Part shown: in pieces, positions 14,961 to 23,352 of the stretch | Layout of the letters: each line of letters begins with the position of its first letter | Numbering within the stretch: position 1 is the first letter of the stretch | Assembly: GCA_024695725.1 (NCBI GenBank) | Contig: JAILHQ010000064.1 | Location: 1-29,039, forward strand | DNA length: 29,039 bases | Direction of reading: 5' to 3' | Source: Cyanobacteria bacterium RUI128 | GTDB taxonomy: Bacteria; Cyanobacteriota; Vampirovibrionia; Gastranaerophilales; Gastranaerophilaceae | Notes under the pieces: generated by a model | Seen by the model: only the letters and a program-made list of their open reading frames with translations | Told to the model about the DNA's origin: nothing | Databases searched by the model: none | Program-made: the position numbers and the translations under genes

Positions 14961-16733
14961 TCAGGGTTTCATTATTGCCATTTCACAATTTTTACAGTCA
15001 AACACAAGCGGATACTTAACCCCTTTTTCATCTATAAGGAACAACTTTTTTGGAGATTTGCATATACCAAGTGCATACTTAATACAGTGTTTTGTTCGCA
15101 TAAGTTCGACCTTATCTGAAGGAAGACTTTTTTCAGGGGCATACTCTTTCACGACCGATGAACATTTATTGTAAAAATCTTCCGCATCTTTGTTAAAAAC
15201 ATTTCCTCTGTAATCAATCACGCTTTTATAAAACTCCGAGTATTTTAAAGGCTTCTGTCGAACGGGTTTATACGTCCTTTTCTTTTGAAGCAGGTCACAC
15301 AGGACTCGCCTGTACTCATTCATTATAGAAATTGGCATAAATGGCAACTCGCCAACGATGTTTAGAATTCTTATTTTAAAAATATTTCCGTCAAACCCGT
15401 ATTTACTCATAGCCTTTTTGAAATTTTCAAGGTTTTTTTCGCAATTTTTTGCATCCTCACGTTCAGTCACATTCACCGAAACCGAATTATTATCCTCATC
15501 AGTAATGGTAAGGGTATAGTCTTTATATACCACATCAGCATTTATTAATCGTTTTGGAAGAGCATTTTCAAGTTTTTTCATGAAGTTTATATCAACGTTC
15601 CTGAATACCTGCATACCAACACAAACATTTTGGGGGATATTGCTGAGATAGACCTTATTCCCGACAGTTTTATTTACCAGAGCACCCAGTTCCCCGTTTT
15701 TATCAAAACACAGCCCATCCTGATTAGAAAGAACAATACCTTTTTTTAATTCAAATTCAAGATAATCTTTTGATACTTTTAAAACTTTACCGATATGTTC
15801 ACCAATAAACTTTGGCGAATCAAAGTTAAAGCAGTTTCCTCCTTCGAGCAGAAAATAATCAGTATAACCTCTGTTAAAAGTTTTATATATATCAGGCTCA
15901 AAACCGAGTTCCACACTACCTGACGAAGTTTTATCCGAATATTTATCCAAAAGTTTTCGATAATATCCGATTACATTTTTCACGTAATTAATATCCTTTA
16001 ATCTGCCCTCAACCTTAAAAGAATCAACACCAATGTTGACCATCTTCTCTATATGCCTTGATACATTGAAATCTTTTAAGGATAATACATGTTTATCCTT
16101 AATAAGGTACTTACCGCTATCATCAACAACAGAATACTTTTTCCTGCAAGGCTGAGCACATTCCCCTCTGTTCGCAGATCTGCCGCCAATATATTGGCTG
16201 AGATAACACTGACCGCTGTATGAAACACATAAAGCGCCATGACAGAAACACTCAAGTTCCATATCAGGGTTTTGTTCTTTTATCTCTTTAATTTTATTTA
16301 AAGACAACTCTCTTGCCAAAACAGTTCTCGAAAGACCAACCTTATTGAAAAATGATACCTTATCCAAGGTGCGATTATCGCATTGAGTGCTGATATGCAA
16401 CTGAATTGGAGGGATTTCCCCCTCAATTGACCATTTAATTATAGCCATATCCTGAATAATAAGCGCATCAACATCAATAGAATACAATTCATTTATCAGT
16501 GCCTTCACTTCAGGAATTTCTTCGTCCTTAATAATTGTGTTTACCGTAACATACACTTTAACGTTAAACTTATGAGCATATACAACAATTTCTTTTAAAT
16601 CAGAAATACTGTTGCCAGCCTTTGAACGGGCACCAAAACTGCTTGCACCAATAAAAACAGCATCAGCACCTGAATCAATAGCTGCTTTTGCTATTTCAAT
16701 ATTTTTTGCAGGTGCTAATAATTCTGTTTTCAT
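14961..16733 (-). CDS. U32 family protein, RlhA-like (23S rRNA C2501 hydroxylation type)
   Basis: This 590-residue protein starts MKTELLAPAKN, the characteristic start of U32 proteins. It carries the U32 signature around ECFCHGALCVSYSGQC (161-176), followed by GGRSANRGECAQPCRKKY. Cys169, 176, 192 and 196 are candidates for the iron-sulfur ligands known in this family. A long C-terminal extension beyond the catalytic barrel resembles RlhA (about 650 residues) more than the shorter TrhP. Family members were annotated as collagenase-like proteases, but E. coli RlhA and TrhP hydroxylate rRNA C2501 and tRNA U34, using prephenate. I infer an RNA-hydroxylation role rather than proteolysis. A GGAG ribosome-binding site precedes the start. 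A hairpin terminator separates it from secF upstream. Confidence 0.88.
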   Translation of the reverse strand: MKTELLAPAKNIEIAKAAIDSGADAVFIGASSFGARSKAGNSISDLKEIVVYAHKFNVKVYVTVNTIIKDEEIPEVKALINELYSIDVDALIIQDMAIIKWSIEGEIPPIQLHISTQCDNRTLDKVSFFNKVGLSRTVLARELSLNKIKEIKEQNPDMELECFCHGALCVSYSGQCYLSQYIGGRSANRGECAQPCRKKYSVVDDSGKYLIKDKHVLSLKDFNVSRHIEKMVNIGVDSFKVEGRLKDINYVKNVIGYYRKLLDKYSDKTSSGSVELGFEPDIYKTFNRGYTDYFLLEGGNCFNFDSPKFIGEHIGKVLKVSKDYLEFELKKGIVLSNQDGLCFDKNGELGALVNKTVGNKVYLSNIPQNVCVGMQVFRNVDINFMKKLENALPKRLINADVVYKDYTLTITDEDNNSVSVNVTEREDAKNCEKNLENFKKAMSKYGFDGNIFKIRILNIVGELPFMPISIMNEYRRVLCDLLQKKRTYKPVRQKPLKYSEFYKSVIDYRGNVFNKDAEDFYNKCSSVVKEYAPEKSLPSDKVELMRTKHCIKYALGICKSPKKLFLIDEKGVKYPLVFDCKNCEMAIMKP

Positions 16734-16745
16734 ATTTACTCCGAA

Positions 16746-16780
16746 TTATAAAAGGTGCATCTGAGACACACCTTTTAAAA
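16746..16780 (-). terminator. Intrinsic terminator-like hairpin between secF and the U32 gene
   Basis: On the minus strand, AAAAGGTG (16776-16769) pairs with CACCTTTT (16757-16750) around an 11-base loop. One further T-A pair, and more after a mismatch, extend the stem, and A/T-rich sequence follows. It lies downstream of secF and just before the U32 ribosome-binding site, so it probably ends or attenuates the secDF transcript. A TATAAT on the minus strand at about 16781-16786 could serve as a separate U32 promoter. Confidence 0.6.
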
Positions 16781-16802
16781 TTATAATACTTTAACATTTG
16801 TC

Positions 16803-17768
16803 CTATGCCTTCTTTGCTGAGCCTAAAGACGCATATTTCTTTTCGTTCCAGATATCAACAAGAACGGTACAGAAGAAGATACTTGAGTAAGTACCGACTG
16901 CAATACCAAGAATCATTGCCAATACAAAGTTTCTTGTTGTAACTCCGCCGAAGAAATATAATGCAAATAAGGTAATCAATGTTGTTACTGATGTATTAAT
17001 ACTTCTTGCCAAGGTCTGATTTACAGAGAAGTTAATGATTTCAGAGAACGACATCTTCTTTGCATAATATCTAAGGTTTTCACGAACTCTGTCAAATACA
17101 ACAATCGTATCGTGAACAGAGAAACCGATTACGGTTAATACTGCCGTAACAAACAGCGCGTCAACCTCAATACCAAACATTAACCCGAGTATTGAAAAGA
17201 TACCGCATACGAACACAACGTCATGGACAAGACCTAATATTGCTGCTAACGCATAATCAAACTGGAATCTTATTGTCAGGTAGCAAACTATACCCAATAA
17301 AGCAAGTGTTACCGCAACTAATGAATTAGCAAACAACTCTTTTCCGAGAGTAGGCCCAACAGATGATATCTGATCTAAATTGGCATCTTTAAATTGTCCC
17401 TGAACAACTTTTGTAATTTGGGCATCAGTACCGGAACCGTTTTCGATAAACTTAGTTCTTATAGAAATCAGTGACTTAATTGCAGACTTTTCATTGTTAT
17501 TAACATTGATAATCTGAATTTCAGCACTTTCAATTCCATCCTTTGCAAGTTTTGATCTTAAAACTCCCAGCTGGTCAGTAGTCACATCATCCTTAACACC
17601 GTACTGAAGTATTGTCCCACCTGTATAATCAATACTAACCTTTACGGGAGTATGAGTAGGAGTAACTATTGATGAATAAATCAATGAACCCAGACACGGA
17701 ATTATAAATAAAGCAGATATGCATAAGCATAAAACTCTGTATTTAACTATATCTAATTTTAATTTCAT
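16803..17768 (-). CDS. secF: Protein translocase subunit SecF
   Basis: This 321-residue inner-membrane protein of the RND superfamily works with SecD to pull exported proteins through SecYEG using the proton gradient. It shows an N-terminal membrane segment (about 10-33), IDYTGGTILQ at the start of the periplasmic domain, SVGPTLGKEL before the membrane bundle, and the hallmark VIGFSVHDTIVVFDRVREN in the fourth membrane region. Five hydrophobic segments follow the periplasmic domain. Length is normal. It starts 15 bases after secD with a GAGG ribosome-binding site, so the two are co-transcribed. The SecDF pair would be needed to export large proteins such as the giant repeat protein in this window, though that link is only inference. 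Confidence 0.96.
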   Translation of the reverse strand: MKLKLDIVKYRVLCLCISALFIIPCLGSLIYSSIVTPTHTPVKVSIDYTGGTILQYGVKDDVTTDQLGVLRSKLAKDGIESAEIQIINVNNNEKSAIKSLISIRTKFIENGSGTDAQITKVVQGQFKDANLDQISSVGPTLGKELFANSLVAVTLALLGIVCYLTIRFQFDYALAAILGLVHDVVFVCGIFSILGLMFGIEVDALFVTAVLTVIGFSVHDTIVVFDRVRENLRYYAKKMSFSEIINFSVNQTLARSINTSVTTLITLFALYFFGGVTTRNFVLAMILGIAVGTYSSIFFCTVLVDIWNEKKYASLGSAKKA

Positions 17769-17783
17769 AATATTATCCTCTTC

Positions 17784-19097
17784 CTAATCCAACACACCAA
17801 ACTTAGCATTTTCTTTCTTTGACTCTGTAGCCTGATATGCCGTTCCGATTTCTTCCTGTTTCAAACCAAATAACCAAGGTTTTGTAAGTGTTTTTGTACC
17901 GAATATCAATAACATAAAGTTCTTTGTAACAGTTATTGCAGAGAACATTGAAATAATAACACCCAGTGCAAGTGTCAGAGCAAAACCTTTAACGATATCC
18001 GTACCTTTCCAGTAAAGAATTGCACAAGTAATAATTGTTGTCATATTTGAGTCAAAAATACTTGTAAACGCTCTGTCAAAACCTGCAGTTATCGCAGTAT
18101 AAAGAGTTCTCCCTGCTCTGAGCTCTTCTTTTGTTCTTTCAAAGATAAGAATATTTGCGTCAACCGCCATCCCAACAGAAAGAATGAACCCTGCTATACC
18201 TGCTAAAGTCAGTGTTACACCGATTGTTTTGAACAGTGCAAACAGGATAACCCCGTATATACAAAGTGCAATATCAGCAACAATACCCGGAACACGATAG
18301 TAACAGAGCATAAATAACATTACAAGACCGAGTCCGATAATACCCGCAACTTCTGACTTCTGAACACTGTCACTACCTAAAGTAGGACCAACAGTATTTT
18401 CCTGAATAATAGTTGCAGGAACAGGCAGTGCACCCGCATTTAGCAAGTCAACCATTTCCTTAGCCTGCTGAGCAGAAAAACCGCCATTTTCTCCACCGCC
18501 TGAAATCTGAGCCCTTCCTTCAAGAATAGGTTCCTGAATAACAGGGGCAGACTGTAATTCGCCGTTAAAGAAGATTGCCATCTGCTCACCTACCATAGCT
18601 CTTGTCAAATCAGCGAATTTTTTTGTTCCGTTTGCATTAAATACAAGGTCAACAACCCATTGACCTGTTTGAGAACTGCCGACTGAAGCAGAGGTAAGGT
18701 CTTTACCTGTAAGTCCGGTAGGACCCCATACTTCTTTTTCACCCGGTTTTGAAATTTTCTTTTTAAATTCCAACTCAGCGGTTTTACCAATCATCTTTTT
18801 AGCCTGATCTAAATCTGAAACGTTTGGAATTTCAACCAACAATCTGTCGGTACCAACTCTTTGAACATGAGTTTCAGCAACACCAATAGCATTAACTCTC
18901 TTCTTGATAGCGAAAGTTAAACTGTCCATCATTTCAGGTGTTATATTCGCAATAGTTGCAGTTTTCTGTGCCTGTAATTCCAATCTTGAGCCACCAACCA
19001 AGTCTAAACCGAATTTTGTAGGCTTGGTAAATAAAACAGATATGGAAACGAGTACAATTGCAACAATTGCCCAAAACATTATCACTCTATTTTTCAT
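17784..19097 (-). CDS. secD: Protein translocase subunit SecD
   Basis: This 437-residue partner of SecF has an N-terminal membrane anchor (about 5-24), FGLDLVGGSRLEL opening the periplasmic P1 region, KRVNAIGVAE, and VGPTLGSDSV at the entry to the membrane bundle. It also carries the signature VGMAVDANILIFERTKEE with the conserved Asp in the proton path. It is shorter than E. coli SecD (615) and close to Gram-positive and cyanobacterial-like lengths, reflecting a small P1 insertion rather than truncation. The start is supported by a GGAG/AGGTAG stretch just upstream and a near-consensus promoter. yajC is not adjacent. Confidence 0.96.
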   Translation of the reverse strand: MKNRVIMFWAIVAIVLVSISVLFTKPTKFGLDLVGGSRLELQAQKTATIANITPEMMDSLTFAIKKRVNAIGVAETHVQRVGTDRLLVEIPNVSDLDQAKKMIGKTAELEFKKKISKPGEKEVWGPTGLTGKDLTSASVGSSQTGQWVVDLVFNANGTKKFADLTRAMVGEQMAIFFNGELQSAPVIQEPILEGRAQISGGGENGGFSAQQAKEMVDLLNAGALPVPATIIQENTVGPTLGSDSVQKSEVAGIIGLGLVMLFMLCYYRVPGIVADIALCIYGVILFALFKTIGVTLTLAGIAGFILSVGMAVDANILIFERTKEELRAGRTLYTAITAGFDRAFTSIFDSNMTTIITCAILYWKGTDIVKGFALTLALGVIISMFSAITVTKNFMLLIFGTKTLTKPWLFGLKQEEIGTAYQATESKKENAKFGVLD

Positions 19098-19134
19098 CTA
19101 CCTATCACTCCTATATAAAACTTATTATCTATCA

Positions 19135-19162
19135 ATTAAATATCAACACGTTTACTTGTCAA
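19135..19162 (-). promoter_or_regulatory. Sigma-70-type promoter for secDF
   Basis: The minus strand has a perfect TTGACA (19157-19162), a 16-base spacer and TTTAAT (19135-19140, 5 of 6). Initiation is expected near 19128, giving a leader of about 30 bases to secD. It lies in the 95-base gap after dapA, so secDF need not depend on dapA transcription. Confidence 0.65.
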
Positions 19163-19192
19163 TAATACAACAAACCTAGTCTGTTGAACAAA

Positions 19193-20077
19193 CTAAATTT
19201 TGATACTGTTCAAAACAGCAAACAATTCTTTCTTTTCAGAATCATCAAGTGTTACTAACGGTTTTCTTACATATTCTTCAATAACACCTCTCTTTGCCAA
19301 AGCTGCCTTAACAGGAACAGGATTTGGTGCCATAAAGAGTTTTTTCATAATCGGATACAACAAATAATGCATATTTTTTGCAGATGTAATATCACCGGTT
19401 TTGAAATTTCTTATCATTGATTTTATTTCTGTTCCAAATAAATGTGATGCAACAGAGATAACACCGTGTGCACCGACAGAAAGCATTGGAAGTGTCAGAC
19501 TGTCATCGCCGCTGTATATTGCAACATCTTTTGGCAGTGCAAGTTTAAAATCTGTTATTGTATCCAAATCGCCAAAACTTTGTTTTATAGCAACAATATT
19601 TTCATATTTTTCAGTCAGATACTTAGCAGTTTCAACTGACATATTAATTCCGGTTCTTGACGGGATATTGTAAAGAATAACAGGAATTTTAACAGCTTCA
19701 GCTACCGCTGAGAAATGCGCAATAATACCTTTTTGAGAAGGCTTGTTATAATATGGAACTACTGAAAGTATTCCGGCAGCGCCTTCTTTTTCTGCTCTTT
19801 TTGACATCATTACTGCAGTTTCGGTACAGTTAGAACCTGTACCCATAATTATTTTTCTCTTGTTCTGAGAAGCATGATTTGCCGTACTTAAAATTTCCAG
19901 CTCTTCATCATATACAAGCGTCGGGGACTCACCGGTCGTTCCGGTAACAATAATAGCGTCAGAACCATGCTCTATAAGATATGATGTAAGTTCCTCAACT
20001 TTGTTATAATCAACTTTTCCGTTTTTATCAAACGGTGTCACCATTGCTGTTATAACTTCTCCAAAATCATATCTCAT
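19193..20077 (-). CDS. dapA: 4-hydroxy-tetrahydrodipicolinate synthase
   Basis: This 294-residue enzyme condenses pyruvate with aspartate semialdehyde, the first committed step of lysine and meso-diaminopimelate synthesis. Visible residues are the TGTTGES motif (45-51, Thr47/Thr48), Tyr110 in VPYYNKPSQ, Tyr136 in ILYNIPSRTG, Arg141, and the Schiff-base Lys165 in VAIKQS, all as in the TIM-barrel family. Length is typical. I chose the start at MRYDFGEVIT because a strong GGGGGAG lies 6 bases upstream. Starting at the ATG two codons earlier would put the Shine-Dalgarno directly against the start. Diaminopimelate supply fits a peptidoglycan-containing cell and complements the LdcA recycling enzyme nearby, although the two are separately transcribed. 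Confidence 0.95.
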   Translation of the reverse strand: MRYDFGEVITAMVTPFDKNGKVDYNKVEELTSYLIEHGSDAIIVTGTTGESPTLVYDEELEILSTANHASQNKRKIIMGTGSNCTETAVMMSKRAEKEGAAGILSVVPYYNKPSQKGIIAHFSAVAEAVKIPVILYNIPSRTGINMSVETAKYLTEKYENIVAIKQSFGDLDTITDFKLALPKDVAIYSGDDSLTLPMLSVGAHGVISVASHLFGTEIKSMIRNFKTGDITSAKNMHYLLYPIMKKLFMAPNPVPVKAALAKRGVIEEYVRKPLVTLDDSEKKELFAVLNSIKI

Positions 20078-20100
20078 AAACATCTCCCCCTTTTTGCTTA

Positions 20101-20129
20101 ATTGTAATACAAAGAACATAAATAGTGAA
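20101..20129 (-). promoter_or_regulatory. Possible promoter for dapA
   Basis: The minus strand reads TTCACT (20124-20129), a 17-base spacer and TACAAT (20101-20106, 5 of 6). Initiation would leave a leader of about 20 bases carrying the GGGGGAG site. The -35 is weak (4 of 6). Confidence 0.35.
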
Positions 20130-20171
20130 CATAAAACCGAATAATAGCCTGTATATTGTGAAGAAATGTTA

Positions 20172-20210
20172 ACAATTTTAGCCCCTCTGAAATCAGGGTG
20201 GGGTAATTGT
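20172..20210. other. Long imperfect inverted repeat in the dapA / coiled-coil gene gap
   Basis: ACAATT (20172-20177) pairs with AATTGT (20205-20210), CCCC (20182-20185) with GGGG (20200-20203), and CTG with CAG around AAAT in the centre. On the plus strand it is followed by TTTTTATATAT, giving an intrinsic-terminator shape, yet no plus-strand gene lies upstream. It may be an attenuator in the leader of the coiled-coil gene, an operator, or a terminator of an unseen short RNA. Confidence 0.45.
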
Positions 20211-20234
20211 TTTTATATATATGGAGTATAGCAC

Positions 20235-20253
20235 CCATGTGCACAAAACATGG
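20235..20253. other. Perfect 6-bp inverted repeat upstream of the coiled-coil gene
   Basis: CCATGT (20235-20240) and ACATGG (20248-20253) enclose a 7-base loop, about 50 bases before the start codon of the plus-strand gene. It could be a transcription-factor site or an mRNA hairpin. The rest of the 224-base gap (20078-20301) holds no coding region that I support. Confidence 0.35.
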
Positions 20254-20301
20254 CTGATATACAGAGAGCAAACAACAAGACAGAGAGAGAACTGATAGCA
20301 A

Positions 20302-21636
20302 ATGGTTTCCGGACTGGTATCACAAGCACTATCAAATGACATTTTGGCAAGAGCAAAGAAAACCTTGTCTGAAAATCAGCCTGCGCTTAAGCCGGCCCAA
20401 GACAATGCCACAAAAGCAACAAGCAACATTAACTCTGTATTTTCAGAAGCTGAAACTAAAATTAAAGCGGCGATCGAAAACCAAGTAGGAATACAAGGCG
20501 AAGTTGAAGGACAGATAAATGCCCAAAAGGACATTGCCATAGCCGCGGGTCAAGCTAATGCTGATTTACAAACACTGATACAGCAAGCAGTGGAAAACAT
20601 GCAAAAACTTCAAGAGGATACAGATACTAAACTCAAAGAGCAAGCCGATATAAAACTTCAGATAGAAGAACTGGGTGGTCAAGTTGATGATGAAGCAACC
20701 TCAATAAATGATGGCGGCAGTGATGAAACATATGAAGTTCCACCGGGAGGCTCCGAATCTACAGATGTCGGAAGAACAAACAGATCAACGACTACTACAA
20801 CAAATCCAATAAAGAAAACCTCCAAAAAAGGAAATGGTTCAAAATTAGATGAAATACAAGAAAGATACAAACAACTCGGCATCGAAATTGGCGAAAATTA
20901 TAAACAAATAGAAGCCATACGTGTTGGCGGAGACGGACAGGATGGCCTGACAAAAATGCAGGAAACCTTCAGTGAAAATGTTACAACGATGAACAACGCA
21001 CAAAGCCAAATGAACACCGATGCAAGTAATGGTAAAGCACGACTTCAGACAGAAGATAGCACGATTGCTAATCAAAAAAACATAGCTGATCAAAAAATAT
21101 CACAAGAAAGAACCGCAGAAACGAAAGCTCAGGAGAGAAATGTCACAAAAAGCATAAATTTAGATATAAAAGGTTCTCTTTATGAAATGGAGGCAAGGAC
21201 ATTAGATTCGAATGATTCAAATAAAGAACAAATTTTAGATACAGCAAGAGAGATTAAGGAACTTGGAAAAGATTTCGGGATACAACGAGGTGTTGCGAAA
21301 ACAAATACTTCAAACGTAATGCTTGCCGGCCAAAAATTATCAGATATAGCAAGTGCAGCAAGCGCAAACAAATACACCGAACTTAATGAAGCAATAAACA
21401 ATTTGCTTAATAATGCAATTAGTGAAATTTCACAATATAACGCGGAAAGTCCTGGGACAACAAGCGTATCAAGTCAAAGCTCCGTTAACACAAATATTGG
21501 AGGAGGGGCCGCCAGTGCAATAGCCGGAGGTGTAACTAATTTACTGGGCAATGTCGACTTCGGAGACAGTGCCGGCGGAGAAATCGCCAAAACACTTATA
21601 AGTACCGCAGGTAGTTTGGTCGGAGGTTTCTTCTAA
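20302..21636 (+). CDS. Unrecognised coiled-coil protein, possibly secreted
   Basis: I do not recognise this 444-residue protein. It is rich in Ala, Gln, Asn, Ser and Lys and appears to contain no Cys, His or Trp. Residues 1-125 look helical and coiled-coil. Residues 130-180 are a flexible G/S/T-rich linker with a TTTTT run. Residues 180-380 are again helical with heptad-like stretches. Residues 383-444 are Ser/Gly/Ala-rich (GGGAASAIAGGVTNLLG) and end SLVGGFF. There is no Sec signal peptide and no clear membrane helix. That composition is common in secreted filament, tip or effector proteins using non-Sec routes, but this is inference. It is a single-gene unit: the neighbour on the left diverges and the one on the right converges 8 bases away. 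The region before the ATG has only a weak GAGAGAGA ribosome-binding candidate. Confidence 0.8.
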   Translation: MVSGLVSQALSNDILARAKKTLSENQPALKPAQDNATKATSNINSVFSEAETKIKAAIENQVGIQGEVEGQINAQKDIAIAAGQANADLQTLIQQAVENMQKLQEDTDTKLKEQADIKLQIEELGGQVDDEATSINDGGSDETYEVPPGGSESTDVGRTNRSTTTTTNPIKKTSKKGNGSKLDEIQERYKQLGIEIGENYKQIEAIRVGGDGQDGLTKMQETFSENVTTMNNAQSQMNTDASNGKARLQTEDSTIANQKNIADQKISQERTAETKAQERNVTKSINLDIKGSLYEMEARTLDSNDSNKEQILDTAREIKELGKDFGIQRGVAKTNTSNVMLAGQKLSDIASAASANKYTELNEAINNLLNNAISEISQYNAESPGTTSVSSQSSVNTNIGGGAASAIAGGVTNLLGNVDFGDSAGGEIAKTLISTAGSLVGGFF

Positions 21637-21644
21637 GAAGGCAA

Positions 21645-22376
21645 TTACAGATAGAATACAAAGTTTATAATAAAGTCTGCGATTAACATATAGATCGTGG
21701 ACTTTATTGCTGCCTGGGTTGTGGATATACCGACTTCTTTTGCCCCGCCGGAAGTTTCATACCCCTGCGTTGCACAAACATCAGCTATCAATATCCCAAA
21801 CACGAACGCTTTAAAAATACTAATATAAAAATCTTTTAGTTTTAACCACGCCCAGACAGATGCTATATATCTATGCGGATGTAGTTCAATTGTAAGATAT
21901 GCGACAAACATACCGCCTAAGATACCAATCAACTCAGCTATTATCGTAACCATTGGCACAGTAAACGCAGCAGATAAGATTCGCGGTGAAAAATAATAAC
22001 CGACAGGGTCAACTTTTAGTGTTTTAATTGCATCGACCTGCTCAGTTACCTTCATGTTCGCAATCTCAGCTGATATTGCAGTCCCTGCACGTGCACCTAT
22101 AGACAAAGCAACAAAAGCGGGTGCAATTTCTCTTATTATTACAACAGCAAGAGTTCCGCCGACATAACTGTCAGCTCCGCTCATAAGAAACTGCTTTGAT
22201 ACCTGAATTGTTATTACGGCGGCAGCAACAAATGATATAGTCAGCGAAATAGGAAGGGAATCAAAACTTATGGCAGCCGCCTGAAAAACGGCATGCTTTA
22301 ACCTCATCTGACCTGAACAAATATACCTGACAGATGCAAATAAGTTTTGAACACATTTGCCTAAAAAACTAATCAT
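21645..22376 (-). CDS. mlaE: MlaE/YrbE-type ABC transporter permease
   Basis: This 243-residue permease belongs to the MlaE family, the inner-membrane subunit of complexes that move phospholipid between inner and outer membranes in diderms. It shows about five hydrophobic segments, GARAGTAISAEIANMKVTEQVDAI (conserved loop with the EQ-type motif), DPVGYYFSPR and a C-terminal SGGAKEVGISTTQA stretch, all typical of the family. Length is usual (about 250-260). The start overlaps the end of ilvE by 8 bases, so it is co-transcribed with and translationally coupled to ilvE. The partner ATPase (MlaF), MCE protein (MlaD) and other Mla genes are absent from the window. Cyanobacterial and chloroplast TGD1-like homologues are alternatives within the same family. 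No terminator is visible before the convergent coiled-coil gene. Confidence 0.92.
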   Translation of the reverse strand: MISFLGKCVQNLFASVRYICSGQMRLKHAVFQAAAISFDSLPISLTISFVAAAVITIQVSKQFLMSGADSYVGGTLAVVIIREIAPAFVALSIGARAGTAISAEIANMKVTEQVDAIKTLKVDPVGYYFSPRILSAAFTVPMVTIIAELIGILGGMFVAYLTIELHPHRYIASVWAWLKLKDFYISIFKAFVFGILIADVCATQGYETSGGAKEVGISTTQAAIKSTIYMLIADFIINFVFYL

Positions 22377-23286
22377 ATACAGGAGTACACCAATGTTTGT
22401 ATTTTTCTACCTTACCTTTTACTACATCAAAATATAATTTTTGAAGTTTTGATGTTACTGGACCAATTTTACCGTTATTACCGATTAAACGTTTATCTAC
22501 ACTGGCAATCGGAGTAATCTGAGCCCCCGTACCGCAAACAAATATCTCATCCATAATGTAAAGTTCTGTTCTGTCAACAGGTCTGATTACGACTTCAAGG
22601 CCTAAATCATGAGCAAGTTCAATAACAGTATTTCTTGTTACGCCAACCAAAATATCATCAGAAGACGGTGTTGTAATCAATTTACCGTTTTGAACAAAAA
22701 TAAGATTCATTGCAGAACCTTCAGTGACCTGACCGTCTTCAGACAATACGATAGCATCATCAAACCCGAAGTTATGAGCATCCGTCTTTATAAGAGCGGC
22801 ATTTGCGTATGCTCCTGAAACTTTTGCCCTAGGTGGAATAGCGTTATCAGGAGTTCTTCTCCAGCTTGAAACACAAACATTCAGGCCGGCTTCTGCATCA
22901 TAATATGCGCCAAACGGAGTTGTGAACAACAGATAAGAATCTTCATTATCGTATAATCCAGGACCTACTTTAATTGCTGATTTATAAAGTGTTGGTCTGA
23001 TATACACGTCTTGCCTATACTCATTCTTTTTAAGCAGATCAACAGTCTGTTGCATATACTCTTCAATGGTATACGGGCTGTTCATAAACATGATCTTTCC
23101 GCTTCTGAGCATTCTTTCGTAATGCTCCTTCATTCTAAAGATATATAACTGTTTATCTTCTTTGTTATAATAAGCTCTTATTCCTTCAAAAACACCGGTT
23201 CCATACAAAAATGCGTGTGTTCTGACAGGAATCATAGCCTTGTCTGCTTCAACAAATTCCCCATTCATAAAAACATATTCTGTCAT
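22369..23286 (-). CDS. ilvE: Branched-chain amino acid aminotransferase
   Basis: This 305-residue fold-type IV PLP enzyme interconverts leucine, isoleucine and valine with their 2-oxo acids, using glutamate/2-oxoglutarate. Visible features are HAFLYGTGVFEGIRAY (24-39), the PLP-binding Lys155 in PPRAKVSGAYANA, and the cofactor-binding TEGSAMNLIFV (188-198), where Glu189 contacts the pyridine nitrogen. CGTGAQITPI (251-260) binds phosphate and substrate carboxylate. Length and motifs favour BCAT over D-amino-acid transaminase or aminodeoxychorismate lyase. The start MTEYVFMNGEFV was chosen because a GAGGAG site lies about 9 bases upstream and a near-perfect promoter sits beyond it. Further upstream in-frame residues would lie in the promoter. 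It heads a two-gene unit with mlaE. Confidence 0.95.
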   Translation of the reverse strand: MTEYVFMNGEFVEADKAMIPVRTHAFLYGTGVFEGIRAYYNKEDKQLYIFRMKEHYERMLRSGKIMFMNSPYTIEEYMQQTVDLLKKNEYRQDVYIRPTLYKSAIKVGPGLYDNEDSYLLFTTPFGAYYDAEAGLNVCVSSWRRTPDNAIPPRAKVSGAYANAALIKTDAHNFGFDDAIVLSEDGQVTEGSAMNLIFVQNGKLITTPSSDDILVGVTRNTVIELAHDLGLEVVIRPVDRTELYIMDEIFVCGTGAQITPIASVDKRLIGNNGKIGPVTSKLQKLYFDVVKGKVEKYKHWCTPVYD

Positions 23287-23310
23287 AATCCCTACTCCTC
23301 TTATAAATAT

Positions 23311-23339
23311 ATTATAGGCGCGATAATATAATAATGCAA
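23311..23339 (-). promoter_or_regulatory. Sigma-70-type promoter for ilvE-mlaE
   Basis: The minus strand reads TTGCAT (23334-23339), a 17-base spacer, and a perfect TATAAT (23311-23316). Initiation is expected near 23304, leaving a leader of about 18 bases with the GAGGAG site. It lies back to back with the glyQ promoter, only 13 bases from its -35. Confidence 0.75.
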
Positions 23340-23352
23340 GGCACAAATAAAT

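Noticed and set aside
20098..20301. 67-residue minus-strand open frame upstream of dapA
   Set aside because: It covers the intergenic hairpins and the dapA promoter region, has no ribosome-binding site, and its Cys/Leu-rich composition resembles nothing known.
20679..21401. Minus-strand open frames within the coiled-coil gene
   Set aside because: They are shadows of the plus-strand gene, with no start signals and no coherent composition.
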